Shown in pieces: positions 50,376 through 61,996 of a stretch of DNA of 64,000 nt. The number at the start of each line of letters is the position of its first letter. Positions within the stretch are counted from its first letter, which is position 1. The stretch is from Candidatus Blochmannia vicinus. GTDB taxonomy: Bacteria > Pseudomonadota > Gammaproteobacteria > Enterobacterales > Enterobacteriaceae. The stretch spans positions 310,001 to 374,000 of the forward strand of contig NZ_CP097763.1 of NCBI RefSeq assembly GCF_023586525.1. Reading direction: 5' to 3'. The notes under the pieces were generated by a model, which had not been told where the DNA came from, made no database searches, and saw only the letters and a program-made list of their open reading frames with translations. The position numbers were made by a program, and so were the translations under genes.

Positions 50376-51134
50376 TTAATATTTATGTGCACAATGTAAT
50401 ACTGCAATTCCGCAAGTCATATTAAAATATTTAACATTATTAAATCCTGTTTGCATCATCATATTTTTCAAAGTTTCCTGGTCTGGATGCATACGAATAG
50501 ATTCTACAAGATAGCGATAACTATTAGCGTTTTGAGCTATTAACTCACCTATTTTGGGTAAGACGTGAAATGAATATAAATCATATATTGTATTTAATAT
50601 TTTAAAAATAGGCACTCCAAAGTCTAAAATGAGTACTTTACCTTTAGATTTTAGAACTCTATGTATTGAAAATAATGCTTGTTCCTTGTTTGTAAAATTA
50701 CGTAAACCAAAAGAAACAGCGACACAATCAAAAGTATTGTCAGGGAAAGGCAAAGCTTCAGCATCAGCCTGCACATATATCACGTTATTTAATATACCTA
50801 AATTACGCAATTTTTTTTGTCCTATATCTATCATAGAATCATTGATATCTACTAATACTACTATTCCTGAATTGCCAACTAATCGTGAAAATTTAATACT
50901 TAAATCTCCTGTGCCTCCGGCTAGATCTAGCACTTTTTGTCCGGTATACACTGTACTGTGATGAATCATGCATCGTTTCCACATTCTGTGTATACCGAAG
51001 GACATTAAGTCATTCATTAAATCATATTTTGACGCTATATCATGGAAGATTTTAGATACTAGTAATGTTTTTTTATTTTTGGGGACTTCTTGAAAGCCAA
51101 AATGAGTCAAATTTTTTTTGTGTTTATTATTCAT
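50376..51134 (-). CDS. ubiE: ubiquinone/menaquinone methyltransferase
   Basis: 252 residues (E. coli 251). SAM-dependent C-methylation in ubiquinone synthesis. Conserved [32 protein letters not shown] motif [32 protein letters not shown], and the C-terminal [15 protein letters not shown]. Follows rmuC by 104 bases on the same strand. Confidence 0.97.
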   Translation of the reverse strand: MNNKHKKNLTHFGFQEVPKNKKTLLVSKIFHDIASKYDLMNDLMSFGIHRMWKRCMIHHSTVYTGQKVLDLAGGTGDLSIKFSRLVGNSGIVVLVDINDSMIDIGQKKLRNLGILNNVIYVQADAEALPFPDNTFDCVAVSFGLRNFTNKEQALFSIHRVLKSKGKVLILDFGVPIFKILNTIYDLYSFHVLPKIGELIAQNANSYRYLVESIRMHPDQETLKNMMMQTGFNNVKYFNMTCGIAVLHCAHKY

Positions 51135-51238
51135 ATTTAATTTGTTATTGTAATACCTTCGTTAGATTTTTATTTATTGAAAATTTAATAAAATAAGTAT
51201 TTGGATTTTACTAATTTGTATATTTTAGATGTATTTCA

Positions 51239-52783
51239 TCAAGAGTTCGTTAAAGATTCATGACATGTATTTTGGGTGATATTATCTTCAAAATCAGATG
51301 GATTATAAGAAGGATTATTTTGTTTATCACATAAAAATATAGAATGAGGAGGGGTCTCATTAGTAATAATTGGTTGTTTTATTTGTACCCCAAGTGCTCT
51401 AAAACTTTCTGCTTGACTTATAATATTACCTTTTCCTTCAGAAAATTTATTTTTCGCTGCGTTGTAAATAACTTCTGCTTTATTCAGATATAGACCAATT
51501 TTGTTTAAGTCATCCATAAACAGTCGTAGTTTATCATATAAACGCCCAGCTTTATCAGCAATTTTTTTTGAGTGACAATTTTGATACTCATAGCGCCACA
51601 GATTATTAATAGTACGCAAAGCAATCAACAACGTTGTAGGACTAATCAACATGATATTATATCGCATGGCATCAGTTAATAATGATACTTCTTTTTCAAT
51701 AGCTAACATAAAAGCAGATTCAATAGGAACAAACATTAAAATATAATCTAATGTGTTTAATCCAAATAATTTTTGGTAATCTTTTTTACTTAATGACTTT
51801 ATGTGCGCACGCAATGAATGTACATGGTCAGCTATAGCCAATTGTCGATCTTCTTCATTATTGCTATTGAAATAACGTTCATAGGCCACTAAAGATATTT
51901 TGGAATCAATTACTACATTTTTACCTTGGGGTAAATGGATAATGACATCAGGCTGTAATCTATGTCCATTTGTTTGTTTTATACTGACTTGTATATGAAA
52001 TTCATGACCTTCTCGCATGCCAGAAGCTTCTAATGCACGAGTTAAAATTACTTCTCCCCAGCTACCCTGGGTTTTATTGTTTCCTTTTAATGCTTGTGTT
52101 AAATTAATAGTTTCCTGAGTGATTTTTGCGTTTAATTGATGTAAATTACGAATTTCATATGTTAAAGTATGCCTGGCTTGTTCTTCTTTTTCAAAATTGT
52201 TTTGTATTTGATTTTTAAAACCCTCTAATTGTTCTTTTAATGGATATAATATTCTATCAAGGGTTATTCGGTTCTGTTTATCTATCTTGTATCCGTTTTG
52301 TTCAAAAATACGATTCGCTAAATTTTCAAATTGCATAGTTAATCGGTTTTCACTATCAATAAATAACTTTTGCTTTTCTTCTGTTGCAAGCTTATATTCT
52401 TCTAAACGAATGTTTAATTCTTGTAGTTTTAATTCTTGAGTATGATTTAAACTCAATTGTATATGTAATTCATGATTTAATTGCTCAGATTTTTGGTGAT
52501 AATAATCTAATAATTTTAAACGTTCTTCAGTAGTGGATAATTTCCCATGTAGTTCGTATACTATTTGTGATTTGTTTTGCAATTTTTGTTCAATATCATG
52601 CCGTAAATCAGATTCATTTTTTAAATTTTGTTTAATTATACATAAGGTATTTTCGTGAGCTGTACAGTCATTTTTATATCTTTGAATACAGCGTTTTTCT
52701 ATAATTTTACAGAATATTCCAGTAATTAAGGAACCTACTAACATACTAATTATATTATATAAGTAAAATAGGATCATTGTCAT
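51239..52783 (-). CDS. rmuC: RmuC-family protein (recombination/inversion limiting)
   Basis: 514 residues (E. coli 475). One N-terminal membrane segment (YNIISMLVGSLITGIFC), then a long coiled coil to about residue 200, then the conserved nuclease-like domain with NNKTQGSWGEVILTRALE, QPDVIIHLP, and VVIDSKISLVAYERY with the Asp-X-Lys motif. The order udp-rmuC-ubiE is that of E. coli. Retention in a reduced genome is notable since its role is loosely defined (limits inversions at short repeats). Confidence 0.94.
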   Translation of the reverse strand: MTMILFYLYNIISMLVGSLITGIFCKIIEKRCIQRYKNDCTAHENTLCIIKQNLKNESDLRHDIEQKLQNKSQIVYELHGKLSTTEERLKLLDYYHQKSEQLNHELHIQLSLNHTQELKLQELNIRLEEYKLATEEKQKLFIDSENRLTMQFENLANRIFEQNGYKIDKQNRITLDRILYPLKEQLEGFKNQIQNNFEKEEQARHTLTYEIRNLHQLNAKITQETINLTQALKGNNKTQGSWGEVILTRALEASGMREGHEFHIQVSIKQTNGHRLQPDVIIHLPQGKNVVIDSKISLVAYERYFNSNNEEDRQLAIADHVHSLRAHIKSLSKKDYQKLFGLNTLDYILMFVPIESAFMLAIEKEVSLLTDAMRYNIMLISPTTLLIALRTINNLWRYEYQNCHSKKIADKAGRLYDKLRLFMDDLNKIGLYLNKAEVIYNAAKNKFSEGKGNIISQAESFRALGVQIKQPIITNETPPHSIFLCDKQNNPSYNPSDFEDNITQNTCHESLTNS

Positions 52784-53076
52784 ATATTCTCTACTATGGA
52801 ATATAACTATAAAAATATTATAGCAGTCATTTGCTATTAGCTATTATATATGATGTTTGAACAATTTAAAGATCTAAGTTACCTAACATTATATCATGTT
52901 TCAAAACATATTATTTATTACTATAAAAAATATTTAATCATATGAAAGTATTTTTATTGTAAAATAATATATTTATTAAAATTTTTTAAAATCAATTAAA
53001 TTGTGTCATAATCAATTAAATCAAAAATTTAAACAATAATAATAATTAATAGTTAATGTTATCAAAATTAAATTAA

Positions 53077-53859
53077 TTATGTGCAGTTATTACCTTCAGT
53101 AAGAATAATGTGAGCTCCTTCAATTACAACTTTGATCGCCATATTTTCAGCATTGCGCATCCAAATAACATTTGGAGTTTCTTGTTGTGTGCGATTTACG
53201 ATAATACCTGTTACAACTCCTGCTCGTAATCCTTGAGTTAAACACATAGTCAACAATGTTGCAGATTCCATTTCGTAGCTCATGACCCCCATGTTTTTCC
53301 ATTCTTCCATAGAACCACGCAATTTTTTAATAATTCGACCAGAATATGTATCTTTTCTTTCTTGTCCGGGATAAAACGTATCTGAAGATACAGTCACACC
53401 ATAATGTGATTTAATGCCAATTTTTTTAGCAGCTTTAATTAATGCCATACTACATGATAAGTCTGCTGTTGCTGGAAATTCTAATGGAGCAAAATGTTGA
53501 CTGGCTCCATCACAACGGACGGCGGCAGTTACAATTAATACGTCTCCTATTTTTATATATTTTTGGATAGCACCCGCAGTGCCTACGCGTAAGAATGTAC
53601 GTATACCTAATTGGGACAATTCTTCTATTACAATAGAAGTGGATGGCCCACCTATTCCTGTAGAACAAACGATTATTGTATTTCCATTAATTTTTGCGGA
53701 CCAAGTAGTAAATTCTCTATAGCTAGCAATATATTTTGGATTATTCATAAGCGAAGCAATTTTTTTAACTCTGTTAGGATCTCCCGGAAGAATAGCTAAA
53801 GTTGCGCCTTGAAGATCACTAATCTTTAAACCTAAATGAAATGCGTTAGTTATAGACAT
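53077..53859 (-). CDS. udp: uridine phosphorylase
   Basis: 260 residues (E. coli 253). Splits uridine with phosphate into uracil and ribose 1-phosphate. Marks are [18 protein letters not shown], the phosphate Arg in [30 protein letters not shown], and [12 protein letters not shown] near 195. The E. coli regulators of udp (CytR, MetR-linked region) are not in the window. Confidence 0.97.
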   Translation of the reverse strand: MSITNAFHLGLKISDLQGATLAILPGDPNRVKKIASLMNNPKYIASYREFTTWSAKINGNTIIVCSTGIGGPSTSIVIEELSQLGIRTFLRVGTAGAIQKYIKIGDVLIVTAAVRCDGASQHFAPLEFPATADLSCSMALIKAAKKIGIKSHYGVTVSSDTFYPGQERKDTYSGRIIKKLRGSMEEWKNMGVMSYEMESATLLTMCLTQGLRAGVVTGIIVNRTQQETPNVIWMRNAENMAIKVVIEGAHIILTEGNNCT

Positions 53860-54098
53860 AAAATTTTTATTACTTAACTATGTTGATAGTGATTATACGT
53901 TTGTTTTATAGTTAAAAACTAATTATGATTTTTTCAAAGTTCTTTGATTTTTATGAATACAAATAATATAAATTCAAATTTCTTTAATGATTATTTATTA
54001 AATAAAAATTTAACAGATATACTTTATAATAATTCAATGGGCTGAGTTATTTTATTATGATGTTTTATTATTAAATCATTAAAATTGTTAGTTATAAC

Positions 54099-56390
54099 TT
54101 ATGAGTACTGTTTACGCAATACTTTTACCGCAGATACCATATTTTTTAATGATCGTTTAGTTTCAGGCCATGATCTCGTTTTTAGTCCACAATCAGGATT
54201 AATCCATAAACGGTTTTTTGGAATATATTTCAACAATTGATTAATTTTTTCGATAAGATCATTCTGAGTTGGTTCATTTGTGGAATGAATATCATATATA
54301 CCTGGGCCAATTTCATTTAAGTTTGTTATTGCATGTTGTATGGTTTCTAATATTTTTTCATCTGACCTAGATGCTTCTATGCTGATTACATCTGCATCTA
54401 ATTCTATAATTGCATGAATAATATCACTAAATTCGGAATAGCACATATGAGTATGAATCTGGGTATCATCTTTTACAGATGATGCAGTGATCCTAAATAC
54501 ATTGATCGCCCATTCTAAATATTTTTTTTGATTAGAATGTTTTAAAGGCAATCCTTCTCGTAAAGCTGGTTCATCAATTTGTATTATTCGAATTCCAGAT
54601 TTTTCTAGATCTATTACTTCATCACGTATTGACAGCGCTAATTGCAACGCTATTGTTTTACATTGTAAATCTTCACGTAGGAATGACCAAGACATGATAG
54701 TCACAGGTCCAGTTAATATACCTTTTATTGGTTTATTAGTTAATGATTGGGCATAACTTATCCATTTTGTAGTAATAGGTTTTAAACGACTAATATCTCC
54801 AATAATTACCGGAGGTTTCACGCAACGAGAACCATAACTTTGTACCCATCCATTTTGAGTAAATACAAATCCATTTAAGTTTTCTCCAAAGTATTCTACC
54901 ATATCATTTCTCTCTGGTTCTCCGTGAACTAAAACGTCTAAATCTAATTTTTCTTGTTCCACAATAATTTGTTTAATATAGTTTTTAATGCCAACGCAAT
55001 AATCTTTTTTATTGATTTGGTTATTTTTAAAGTTTGAGCGAAGTTTACGAATTTCTTCAGTCTGAGGAAATGAACCGATAGTAGTGGTCGGAAATAATGG
55101 TAAATTAAACTTTTTATGCTGCAATATAACTCGTGTTGTGTATGGAGAATATCGAGAGTGTGGAATTTTGTTGATATGCTCGAGTCTTTTTTTAACTTGT
55201 ATATTATGAACTGTAGCAGAGTGAGATCTTAAACTGTTAGCAACATAATATTCATTAAGTATATTTTCTTCATATGTTGAGTTATTTTTATTTTTAGAAT
55301 TTAAAGCAGTGCATAACATTTTTATTTCAGAACATTTTTGCAATGCAAAAGCAAACCATTCTGTGATATGTTTATCTAATTTTTTTTCTATATTTAGATC
55401 AATAGGGCTGTGTAATAAGGAACAAGAAGAGCCTATCCATATCTTACGTTCTTCTACTAAAGGGGATAATTTTTTGAACCAATAATGTAGATTAGTTTTC
55501 CATATATTACGTCCGTTAATTACTCCTGCTGATAATATCCAATGTTTTGGTAGTTGCGTGTGAATTAAAGGAACATCATCAGGACCAGAAACTAGATCTA
55601 CATGTAAACCATCTATTTTAAGTTGTTTAATAGTATTTAGATGATGATATATACTGTCGAAATAAGTGGTTAGTAATAATTTAACTTTACCATGGAGTTG
55701 TTCATACACATTCAAATATGTTTCTAACCATTTTGATGGAAGCTCTAAAACTAATATGGGTTCGTCAATTTGTACCCAATCAATGTTCTTTTTTGAAAAA
55801 ATATTCAATATATCTTGATATACTGATAATAGAGCAGGTAGTAATGATAATCGATCAAATTGTTTTCCTTTTACTTTTCCTAACCAAAGATAACTAATTG
55901 GCCCAAGTAGTATCGGTTTTATTTTATATTTTAATGATAAAGCTTCATCTATTTCATCAAATAATTGAGTCCAATTTAATTTAAATTCTTGAGTTTGGAT
56001 AAATTCGGGAACTATATAGTGATAATTTGTATTAAACCATTTTTTCATTTCTGAAGGAGGTATCAGCTTGTTATTTAAAGAATAACCTCGGCTTACCTTA
56101 AATAGCGTATTTAAAGTAATTTTTTCCTGGAAAACGCGATGTCTATTTGGAATATTATTAAGCATTAAACTGGTCGTTAGAACATGATCATACCATGCAA
56201 AATCACCTACTGGAATCCAGTCTATACCAGAATCTTTCTGTTGTTTCCAATGACGAATACGCAATGTACGGCCTATTTCTAATAATTCATATTCTTGTAT
56301 TTTTCCGTTCCAATAATTTTCTAGAGCGTACTTTAGTTCTCTATGTAAGCCAATACGAGGAAATCCTAATGTATGACCGACAGTTGTCAT
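54099..56390 (-). CDS. metE: cobalamin-independent methionine synthase
   Basis: 763 residues (E. coli 753). Transfers the methyl group made by MetF to homocysteine. N-terminal half begins TLGFPRIGLHRELK; the C-terminal half holds TTTIGSFPQTEEIRKLR, HGEPERNDMVEYFGE, and zinc ligands in IHTHMCYSEF and NPDCGLKTR. In E. coli the activator gene metR is divergent from metE; here only 312 non-coding bases lie upstream, with a 14-base palindrome 77 bases before the ATG. Confidence 0.98.
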   Translation of the reverse strand: MTTVGHTLGFPRIGLHRELKYALENYWNGKIQEYELLEIGRTLRIRHWKQQKDSGIDWIPVGDFAWYDHVLTTSLMLNNIPNRHRVFQEKITLNTLFKVSRGYSLNNKLIPPSEMKKWFNTNYHYIVPEFIQTQEFKLNWTQLFDEIDEALSLKYKIKPILLGPISYLWLGKVKGKQFDRLSLLPALLSVYQDILNIFSKKNIDWVQIDEPILVLELPSKWLETYLNVYEQLHGKVKLLLTTYFDSIYHHLNTIKQLKIDGLHVDLVSGPDDVPLIHTQLPKHWILSAGVINGRNIWKTNLHYWFKKLSPLVEERKIWIGSSCSLLHSPIDLNIEKKLDKHITEWFAFALQKCSEIKMLCTALNSKNKNNSTYEENILNEYYVANSLRSHSATVHNIQVKKRLEHINKIPHSRYSPYTTRVILQHKKFNLPLFPTTTIGSFPQTEEIRKLRSNFKNNQINKKDYCVGIKNYIKQIIVEQEKLDLDVLVHGEPERNDMVEYFGENLNGFVFTQNGWVQSYGSRCVKPPVIIGDISRLKPITTKWISYAQSLTNKPIKGILTGPVTIMSWSFLREDLQCKTIALQLALSIRDEVIDLEKSGIRIIQIDEPALREGLPLKHSNQKKYLEWAINVFRITASSVKDDTQIHTHMCYSEFSDIIHAIIELDADVISIEASRSDEKILETIQHAITNLNEIGPGIYDIHSTNEPTQNDLIEKINQLLKYIPKNRLWINPDCGLKTRSWPETKRSLKNMVSAVKVLRKQYS

Positions 56391-56466
56391 AATTTACTCC
56401 ATGATCTATCTTTAGTTATATACAGTGGGTTTCAAGAATGAAAATAAAAATATTTTCAAAGATTAT

Positions 56467-56480
56467 TGTTGATATCAACA
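56467..56480. promoter_or_regulatory. 14-base palindrome upstream of metE, possible operator
   Basis: TGTTGATATCAACA is perfectly self-complementary and lies 77 bases upstream of the metE ATG. It does not match the MetJ box (AGACGTCT) or the MetR consensus (TGAA-N5-TTCA). Possible operator for an unknown regulator; could be chance. Confidence 0.25.
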
Positions 56481-56673
56481 GTTCATTCAATGGCTATTAA
56501 ATTAATTTTTAATTAAACCAACATTTGATTATATATAGTATTATTAATTAGTTACTGAGTATAATATATTGTATTAGATAATTTAAGTGCCTCATCCATG
56601 GTAATAGTATCAAATGATTATATATATAGTCAAGTAACTAAAATTTTTATAAATATATGTTTAATAGTTTGTG

Positions 56674-56698
56674 TTTTTATAAATGACATTTATAAAAA
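56674..56698 (-). terminator. hairpin directly after rpoH
   Basis: 11-bp arms TTTTTATAAAT and complement with a 3-base loop, starting 4 bases beyond the rpoH stop on the minus strand. A/T-rich and without a T-run; plausible transcript-end hairpin. Confidence 0.4.
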
Positions 56699-56702
56699 TT
56701 AA

Positions 56703-57551
56703 TTAGTTCTGTATTATTAATTTCATTTTCTTCATGGCGTTTTTTTCTAATTGACGTACTCGTTCCGCAGAAACACCGTATTGATTGGCCAATTCTTGTA
56801 ATGTACTTTTATTATTATCTACGTTTAGCCATCGCGCACGAATAATATGTTGACTGCGTTTATCCAGGGCATTTATAGCTGTGTTTAGCTTATCACTAAC
56901 TTGATCTATCCACTCATTTTCTTCGTTAGAAGTGATTATTTTATCTTGTAAATATAGTATAGGTGCTATTACTCCTCGATTATCTTCATCTGAAGATTGT
57001 TCAAAAGTCATATCTTGTGCTGCCATACGAGATTCCATTTCGCGCACGTCCTTGCTAGTTACGTTTAATGCTTTCGCAACTATTTCTATTTCTCCTGCAT
57101 TAAACCAACCTAAACGTTGTTTAGCTTTTCTTAAATTAAAAAATAGTTTGCGCTGTGCTTTAGTAGTAGCTATTTTTACAATACGCCAGTTTTTTAAAAC
57201 ATATTCATGGATTTCTGATTTAATCCAGTGCACAGCAAATGATACTAAACGAACGTCTAATTCCGGATTGAATCGACGTACAGCTTTCATCAAACCAATA
57301 TTACCTTCCTGTATTAAATCAGCCTGTGGTAATCCATAGCCGGAATAATTGCGAGCAACATGAATGACGAATCTTAAATGCGATACAATAAGTTTTTTTG
57401 CTGATTCTAAATCTCCATGATAATATAATCGCTCAGCCAATGCTCGCTCTTCTTTTGAAGTCAGAAGAGTATAGGAATTGGCCGCTCTTATATATGCTTC
57501 TAAAGTTCCTTGGGGAACTAAAGTTATACTATTTTGCATATTTTTAGGCAT
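56703..57551 (-). CDS. rpoH: RNA polymerase sigma-32 (heat-shock sigma factor)
   Basis: 282 residues (E. coli 284). Region 2 is [31 protein letters not shown] in pieces around [16 protein letters not shown]; the RpoH box [13 protein letters not shown] near 130 is intact; region 4.2 has [28 protein letters not shown] precedes the ATG at 57551. In E. coli ftsX-ftsE-ftsY lie upstream; ftsX and ftsE are missing. One of very few transcription regulators in the window. Confidence 0.97.
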   Translation of the reverse strand: MPKNMQNSITLVPQGTLEAYIRAANSYTLLTSKEERALAERLYYHGDLESAKKLIVSHLRFVIHVARNYSGYGLPQADLIQEGNIGLMKAVRRFNPELDVRLVSFAVHWIKSEIHEYVLKNWRIVKIATTKAQRKLFFNLRKAKQRLGWFNAGEIEIVAKALNVTSKDVREMESRMAAQDMTFEQSSDEDNRGVIAPILYLQDKIITSNEENEWIDQVSDKLNTAINALDKRSQHIIRARWLNVDNNKSTLQELANQYGVSAERVRQLEKNAMKKMKLIIQN

Positions 57552-58189
57552 TTATTCTCCTAAAACGATTACATGTATACAGACGATTATATCATGCAAT
57601 ACAGGATATACATGAAACTAAGTATAAAATAATTCTGTTATATTCAAAGGAATATCTATGCATCCTATACATAGCACAACATATTTATAATAGAATCATC
57701 ATGAATTTGTATTATTAATTTCATGACATTAAAGTACCGTAAAAGTTACTTATTATCAATAAATAAATATTGTTCCTAATGATATCATATGGCCTACAAT
57801 CTGGTTGTAGTAAGGAATATAAATCTTTTTAAGTTAACATCGATAATGATTAACGATGTGTATTTTATATTTAGAATAAAAATTTTTATACACATACATT
57901 AGCGGATTTATCTATATAATTATTGTGAGTAATGATGGCTTTTGCAGTTTTAATTTACTTCTTTATTAATGCCCTAGTATATGTTAAGATTTTGCTTTAA
58001 ATTAATTGTAATTGGTATTTTACTTTTTTAAAATCGAATAATTTTTAGAAAACATCCGTAAAAGTATAATAGATATTAATAACATTATGTCATAATAATT
58101 ACCTGTAAAGAGATTTTTGTTATTTAATATAAATATTTTGTTTTAAATAAGTATTTATATAAATTAGACGTAGTGGTTGATCATTAAGT
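57552..58189. other. gap where ftsE and ftsX would be expected
   Basis: 638 bases between ftsY and rpoH on the minus strand. Small hairpins only: CTACAA/TTGTAG near 57793-57809 and ACATCG/CGATGT near 57837-57859. No ABC-transporter motif is recognisable. Holds the rpoH promoter. Confidence 0.55.
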
Positions 58190-59116
58190 TTATTTTTTAA
58201 AAATAGCTTCAACAAAATTGTGTGGTTCAAATGGTTGAAAGTCATCGATATTTTGTCCTATTCCAATATATCGTATTGGAATAGAAAAATGGTCAGCGAT
58301 AGATAAGAGAGCGCCGCCTTTAGCACTTCCGTCCAATTTGGTCATAATTAATCCTGTAATTTTGATTGCGTCATTAAAAATGCGTACTTGGCTGATAGAA
58401 TTTTGTCCGATATTAGCATCAAGAACTAGCATAGTTTCATGAGGCGCTTCTATATCAATTTTTTTTATAACTCTAATAATTTTTTTTAATTCTTCCATTG
58501 CATAGATTTTATTTTGTAATCTACCCGCAGTGTCTATAATCAGCAGATCAGCAAGTTTCATTTTAGCCATTTTAACGGCATCAAAAATTACCGAGGCAGG
58601 ATCGGAAGTAGTATTATTTTTTATTACTGCAACACAACCACTACGTTTTCCCATAATTTCCAATTGATCTGTTGCTGCTACTCTACAGGTATCTCCTGCC
58701 GCTAACATTACAGATTTATTTTTTAAGTGATAATAATATGCTAATTTTCCAATAGTAGTAGTTTTTCCAACACCATTAACTCCTACCATTAATATGATAA
58801 ATGGTTTTCTTTCTTCTATAAGTAATGGTTTATCGATAGATATAAGTATGTTCAATATTTCATCACGCAATGTATCATAAAAAGATTTGTTATTGCAATT
58901 AGCATGAAGGTTAATATAATTTTTTAAATTATTGATAATTTTTTGAGTAGTTTGTGTACTTATATCAGCAACCAATAACTTATTTTCAATATTGTTTAAT
59001 ATATCGACATCAACTTTTTTGTTACGAACCAATTTTGTTATGTTGTCACCTAATTTTTTTCGAGTATTTAATAAGCTCTGTTTTAATCTATTAAAAAAAT
59101 TATATTTATAGTTCAT
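58190..59116 (-). CDS. ftsY: signal recognition particle receptor FtsY, NG-domain only
   Basis: 308 residues against 497 in E. coli: the acidic A domain is missing. The protein begins at the membrane-binding helix that precedes the N domain (FFNRLKQSLLNTRKKLG, aligned to E. coli FFARLKRSLLKTKENLG). The G domain is complete: G1 GVNGVGKTTTIGKL, DTCRVAATDQL, DTAGRLQNK, TKLDGSAKGG, and the C-terminal FEPHNFVEAIF. The motif DANIGQN has Ile where E. coli has Thr. AAGGG before the ATG. Confidence 0.96.
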   Translation of the reverse strand: MNYKYNFFNRLKQSLLNTRKKLGDNITKLVRNKKVDVDILNNIENKLLVADISTQTTQKIINNLKNYINLHANCNNKSFYDTLRDEILNILISIDKPLLIEERKPFIILMVGVNGVGKTTTIGKLAYYYHLKNKSVMLAAGDTCRVAATDQLEIMGKRSGCVAVIKNNTTSDPASVIFDAVKMAKMKLADLLIIDTAGRLQNKIYAMEELKKIIRVIKKIDIEAPHETMLVLDANIGQNSISQVRIFNDAIKITGLIMTKLDGSAKGGALLSIADHFSIPIRYIGIGQNIDDFQPFEPHNFVEAIFKK

Positions 59117-59587
59117 ATGTACTGGCCCTTCGTTATTGTTAGTATATTAAATGCTACTTTTGTTTTATATTTTTTGAAATACTTACAATTAATTAATAAT
59201 GACTTACGTAAGCAACAGAAATATATTTGAGTCTTATAGAAAATTTTTAAAAATAAATTATTTATGTAGATAAAATGTTTTATGTCGTTCTTTATAAGAA
59301 TACAATATATTCAATATTATTGATTAATTTTAAGTATTAGGTATGGTTAACTAATAACATAACAAATCATGAGTTATAGGGTATGAAGATATTAAGTTAT
59401 TGTACGTTATAATTATAAATATAATCTATAATTTTTTATAATGTGTAGAACATATAAGTCCATGTCTAAATAGTTAGATTTTATCAGAAGAACATAAAGC
59501 TAGTATTATTTCTGACGGTAGATGTTTTACATTAAAAGATTAGAATTACCATGAGCTACTTATTTTATCGTGTAAGAGATACAGTAT
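59117..59587. other. divergent region ftsY/rsmD
   Basis: 471 AT-rich bases with the promoters of both genes. No gene and no strong palindrome seen. Confidence 0.55.
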
Positions 59588-60181
59588 ATGTCTAAAAATA
59601 AATCACGATTCAGTGCTGTTGGGAAAATTAGAATTATTGGAGGTAAATGGAAAGGGCGTAAAATACCTATTATTCAGTGCGCTAATGTACGTCCAACTAC
59701 TAATCGTATACGTGAAATGCTGTTTAGCTGGCTAGCTCCTATTATTTCTGGTGCTATCTGTTTAGATTGTTTTGCTGGAAGCGGTGCATTAGGTTTAGAA
59801 TCATTGTCTAGAGGAGCTAATAAAGTAACTTTTTTAGATAATAAATATATGTGTATCACAGCATTGATGACAATTATACGGTCTTTTTTAGAGTACAACA
59901 GTGAAGTAATATATACTGATTGTCGTTCTTGGTTACGACGAGCAATTGCTGCTTATGATGTGATTTTTTTAGATCCTCCCTTTCAGGATAATGTTATTAT
60001 ACCTGAGGTTATTTTTTTATTAGAACGGTATAATCTTTTTAAAAAAGAATCTTGGATTTACATAGAAACTTCAAAAAATAAAAATATTTTTAATGTCAAT
60101 ATAATTCCTAGTTATTGGTTTTTATATCGAAAAAAAACTACTCAAAGTATTGTATGCTATCTTTTTGTAAGAAAATTGTAA
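59588..60181 (+). CDS. rsmD: 16S rRNA (guanine-N2) methyltransferase RsmD
   Basis: 197 residues (E. coli 198). Methylates G966 of 16S rRNA. Marks are KIRIIGGKWKGRKIPI, RPTTNRIREMLFSWL, SAM motif CLDCFAGSGALGLESLSRGA, and the catalytic DPPF in IFLDPPFQDN. It is divergent from ftsY, as in E. coli, and converges on pgi over 156 bases. Confidence 0.97.
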   Translation: MSKNKSRFSAVGKIRIIGGKWKGRKIPIIQCANVRPTTNRIREMLFSWLAPIISGAICLDCFAGSGALGLESLSRGANKVTFLDNKYMCITALMTIIRSFLEYNSEVIYTDCRSWLRRAIAAYDVIFLDPPFQDNVIIPEVIFLLERYNLFKKESWIYIETSKNKNIFNVNIIPSYWFLYRKKTTQSIVCYLFVRKL

Positions 60182-60337
60182 AATTTATAGATAAAATAAA
60201 AACTAAACAAAATGCCAGTTAAGATTAAAAAGTATCTTACTATTTAATAATAATTACACATAATCTTTGTTACAATTAGTTTGTTACATATGTATAAATA
60301 GCGAATGAATAGGTGGTTTTATAATGAAAGAATTATG

Positions 60338-61996
60338 TTAGTTACGCCAGGATTTGTAATAATTGATTAAACCATGAGTCGAGCTGTCGTGGTTATTAGG
60401 AATGATGTTTTCACATTTTAATTCTGATAGAATGCTATTAGCTAGTTTTTTTCCTAGTTCTACTCCCCATTGATCAAAGGTGTAAATATTAAAGATGACA
60501 CCTTGTGTAAATATTTTATGTTCATATAAAGCAATTAAAGCTCCTAAAGTATAAGGAGTAATTTTTCTAACTAAAATGGAATTACTGGGGTTATTTCCTT
60601 TGCATATTTTAAACGGGACTGCATGTTGTTTGGATTTATAATATTTATTAGATGTTTTAGATTCTTGCAATATTTTTTCATGCGTGTTCCCAAAAGCTAA
60701 TGCTTTAGTTTGAGCAAGAAAATTTGATATTAATTTTTCATGATGATCAGATACGGGATTATGGCTTACTACTGGTGCTATAAAATCACATGGAATCATT
60801 TTAGTGCCTTGATGAAGCAGTTGATAAAACGAATGTTGTCCGTTAGTTCCAGGTTCTCCCCATATGATAGGACCAGTTTGATATGTAATAGGGTATCCAT
60901 TACGATCTATACATTTGCCATTAGATTCCATGTTTACTTGTTGTAAATACGCCGTAAAACGATGCATATATTGATCATAAGCAAAAATTGCCTCGGTTTC
61001 TACTTTAAAGAAATTATTGTACCAAATACCAATAAGCGCTAAAATTACTGGCAGGTTTTTATTTAAAGGTGTGTGATAAAAATGCATATCCATGGCATGG
61101 GCTCCTGTCAACAACAATTCAAAATTATTAACCCCCAATGATAGCATTATAGATAAACCAATAGATGACCATAACGAATAACGGCCACCTACCCAGTCCC
61201 AAAGTTCAAACATGTTTTCTGATGGATCAATACCAAATTCACAAACCTCAATAGTATTTGTAGACAATGCTATAAAATGTTTAGATATATGTTGTTTATT
61301 AGGAGTAGCTTTACAAAACCAATTACGTGCACTGTGTGCATTAGTCATAGTCTCTTGAGTAGTAAAAGTTTTTGATGCTATTATAAATAATGTATTTTCT
61401 GGATTTAAACATTTTAATGTTTCAGAAATGTGAGTTCCATCTATATTAGAAACAAAATGCATATTTAAATGGTTTTTATATGGTTTTAATGCTTCAGTTA
61501 CCATATAAGGACCAAGATTGGAGCCTCCAATTCCTATGTTAACAATGTCTGTAATCATTTTATTTGTATATCCTGTCCAACTGCCTTGAATAATACGATT
61601 ACAAAATTGTTTCATTTTTTCTAACACTGCATTTATTTGTGGCATTACATCCAATTTATTCACTAAAATAGGTGTATTTTTTCTGTTTCTTAAAGCTATA
61701 TGTAATACAGAGCGATCTTCACTATAATTAATTTTTTCACCGTGAAACATATCTGAGATCGCTCCTACAAGATCGCATTCTATAGCTAAAGATATCAGTT
61801 TAGTAATGGTTTTGTTTGTAATTAAGTTTTTCGAATAATCAATTAAAATTTCGTTATCAAATGTTTTAGAGAAATGACTAAATCTGTATTTATCTTGATT
61901 AAACAAATCACTGATTGATATATTCTGCATGTCATAAAAATGTTGTTTTAGATGCTTCCAGGCCTGTGTATGAGTAGGATTTATGTTTTTCATCAT
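60338..61996 (-). CDS. pgi: glucose-6-phosphate isomerase
   Basis: 552 residues (E. coli 549; the second ATG at 61993 matches its start). Interconverts glucose 6-phosphate and fructose 6-phosphate, feeding PfkA. Conserved [68 protein letters not shown], and the active-site lysine in [10 protein letters not shown] near 514. GGAATGA before the start. A 26-bp palindrome begins 66 bases upstream. Confidence 0.97.
   Translation of the reverse strand: MMKNINPTHTQAWKHLKQHFYDMQNISISDLFNQDKYRFSHFSKTFDNEILIDYSKNLITNKTITKLISLAIECDLVGAISDMFHGEKINYSEDRSVLHIALRNRKNTPILVNKLDVMPQINAVLEKMKQFCNRIIQGSWTGYTNKMITDIVNIGIGGSNLGPYMVTEALKPYKNHLNMHFVSNIDGTHISETLKCLNPENTLFIIASKTFTTQETMTNAHSARNWFCKATPNKQHISKHFIALSTNTIEVCEFGIDPSENMFELWDWVGGRYSLWSSIGLSIMLSLGVNNFELLLTGAHAMDMHFYHTPLNKNLPVILALIGIWYNNFFKVETEAIFAYDQYMHRFTAYLQQVNMESNGKCIDRNGYPITYQTGPIIWGEPGTNGQHSFYQLLHQGTKMIPCDFIAPVVSHNPVSDHHEKLISNFLAQTKALAFGNTHEKILQESKTSNKYYKSKQHAVPFKICKGNNPSNSILVRKITPYTLGALIALYEHKIFTQGVIFNIYTFDQWGVELGKKLANSILSELKCENIIPNNHDSSTHGLINYYKSWRN

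Larger units (their letters stand above)
56391..56702. other. metE upstream region, metR absent
   Basis: 312 bases between rpoH and metE on the minus strand. Contains the palindrome TGTTGATATCAACA at 56467-56480 and the rpoH end hairpin. No metR remnant seen. Confidence 0.55.
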
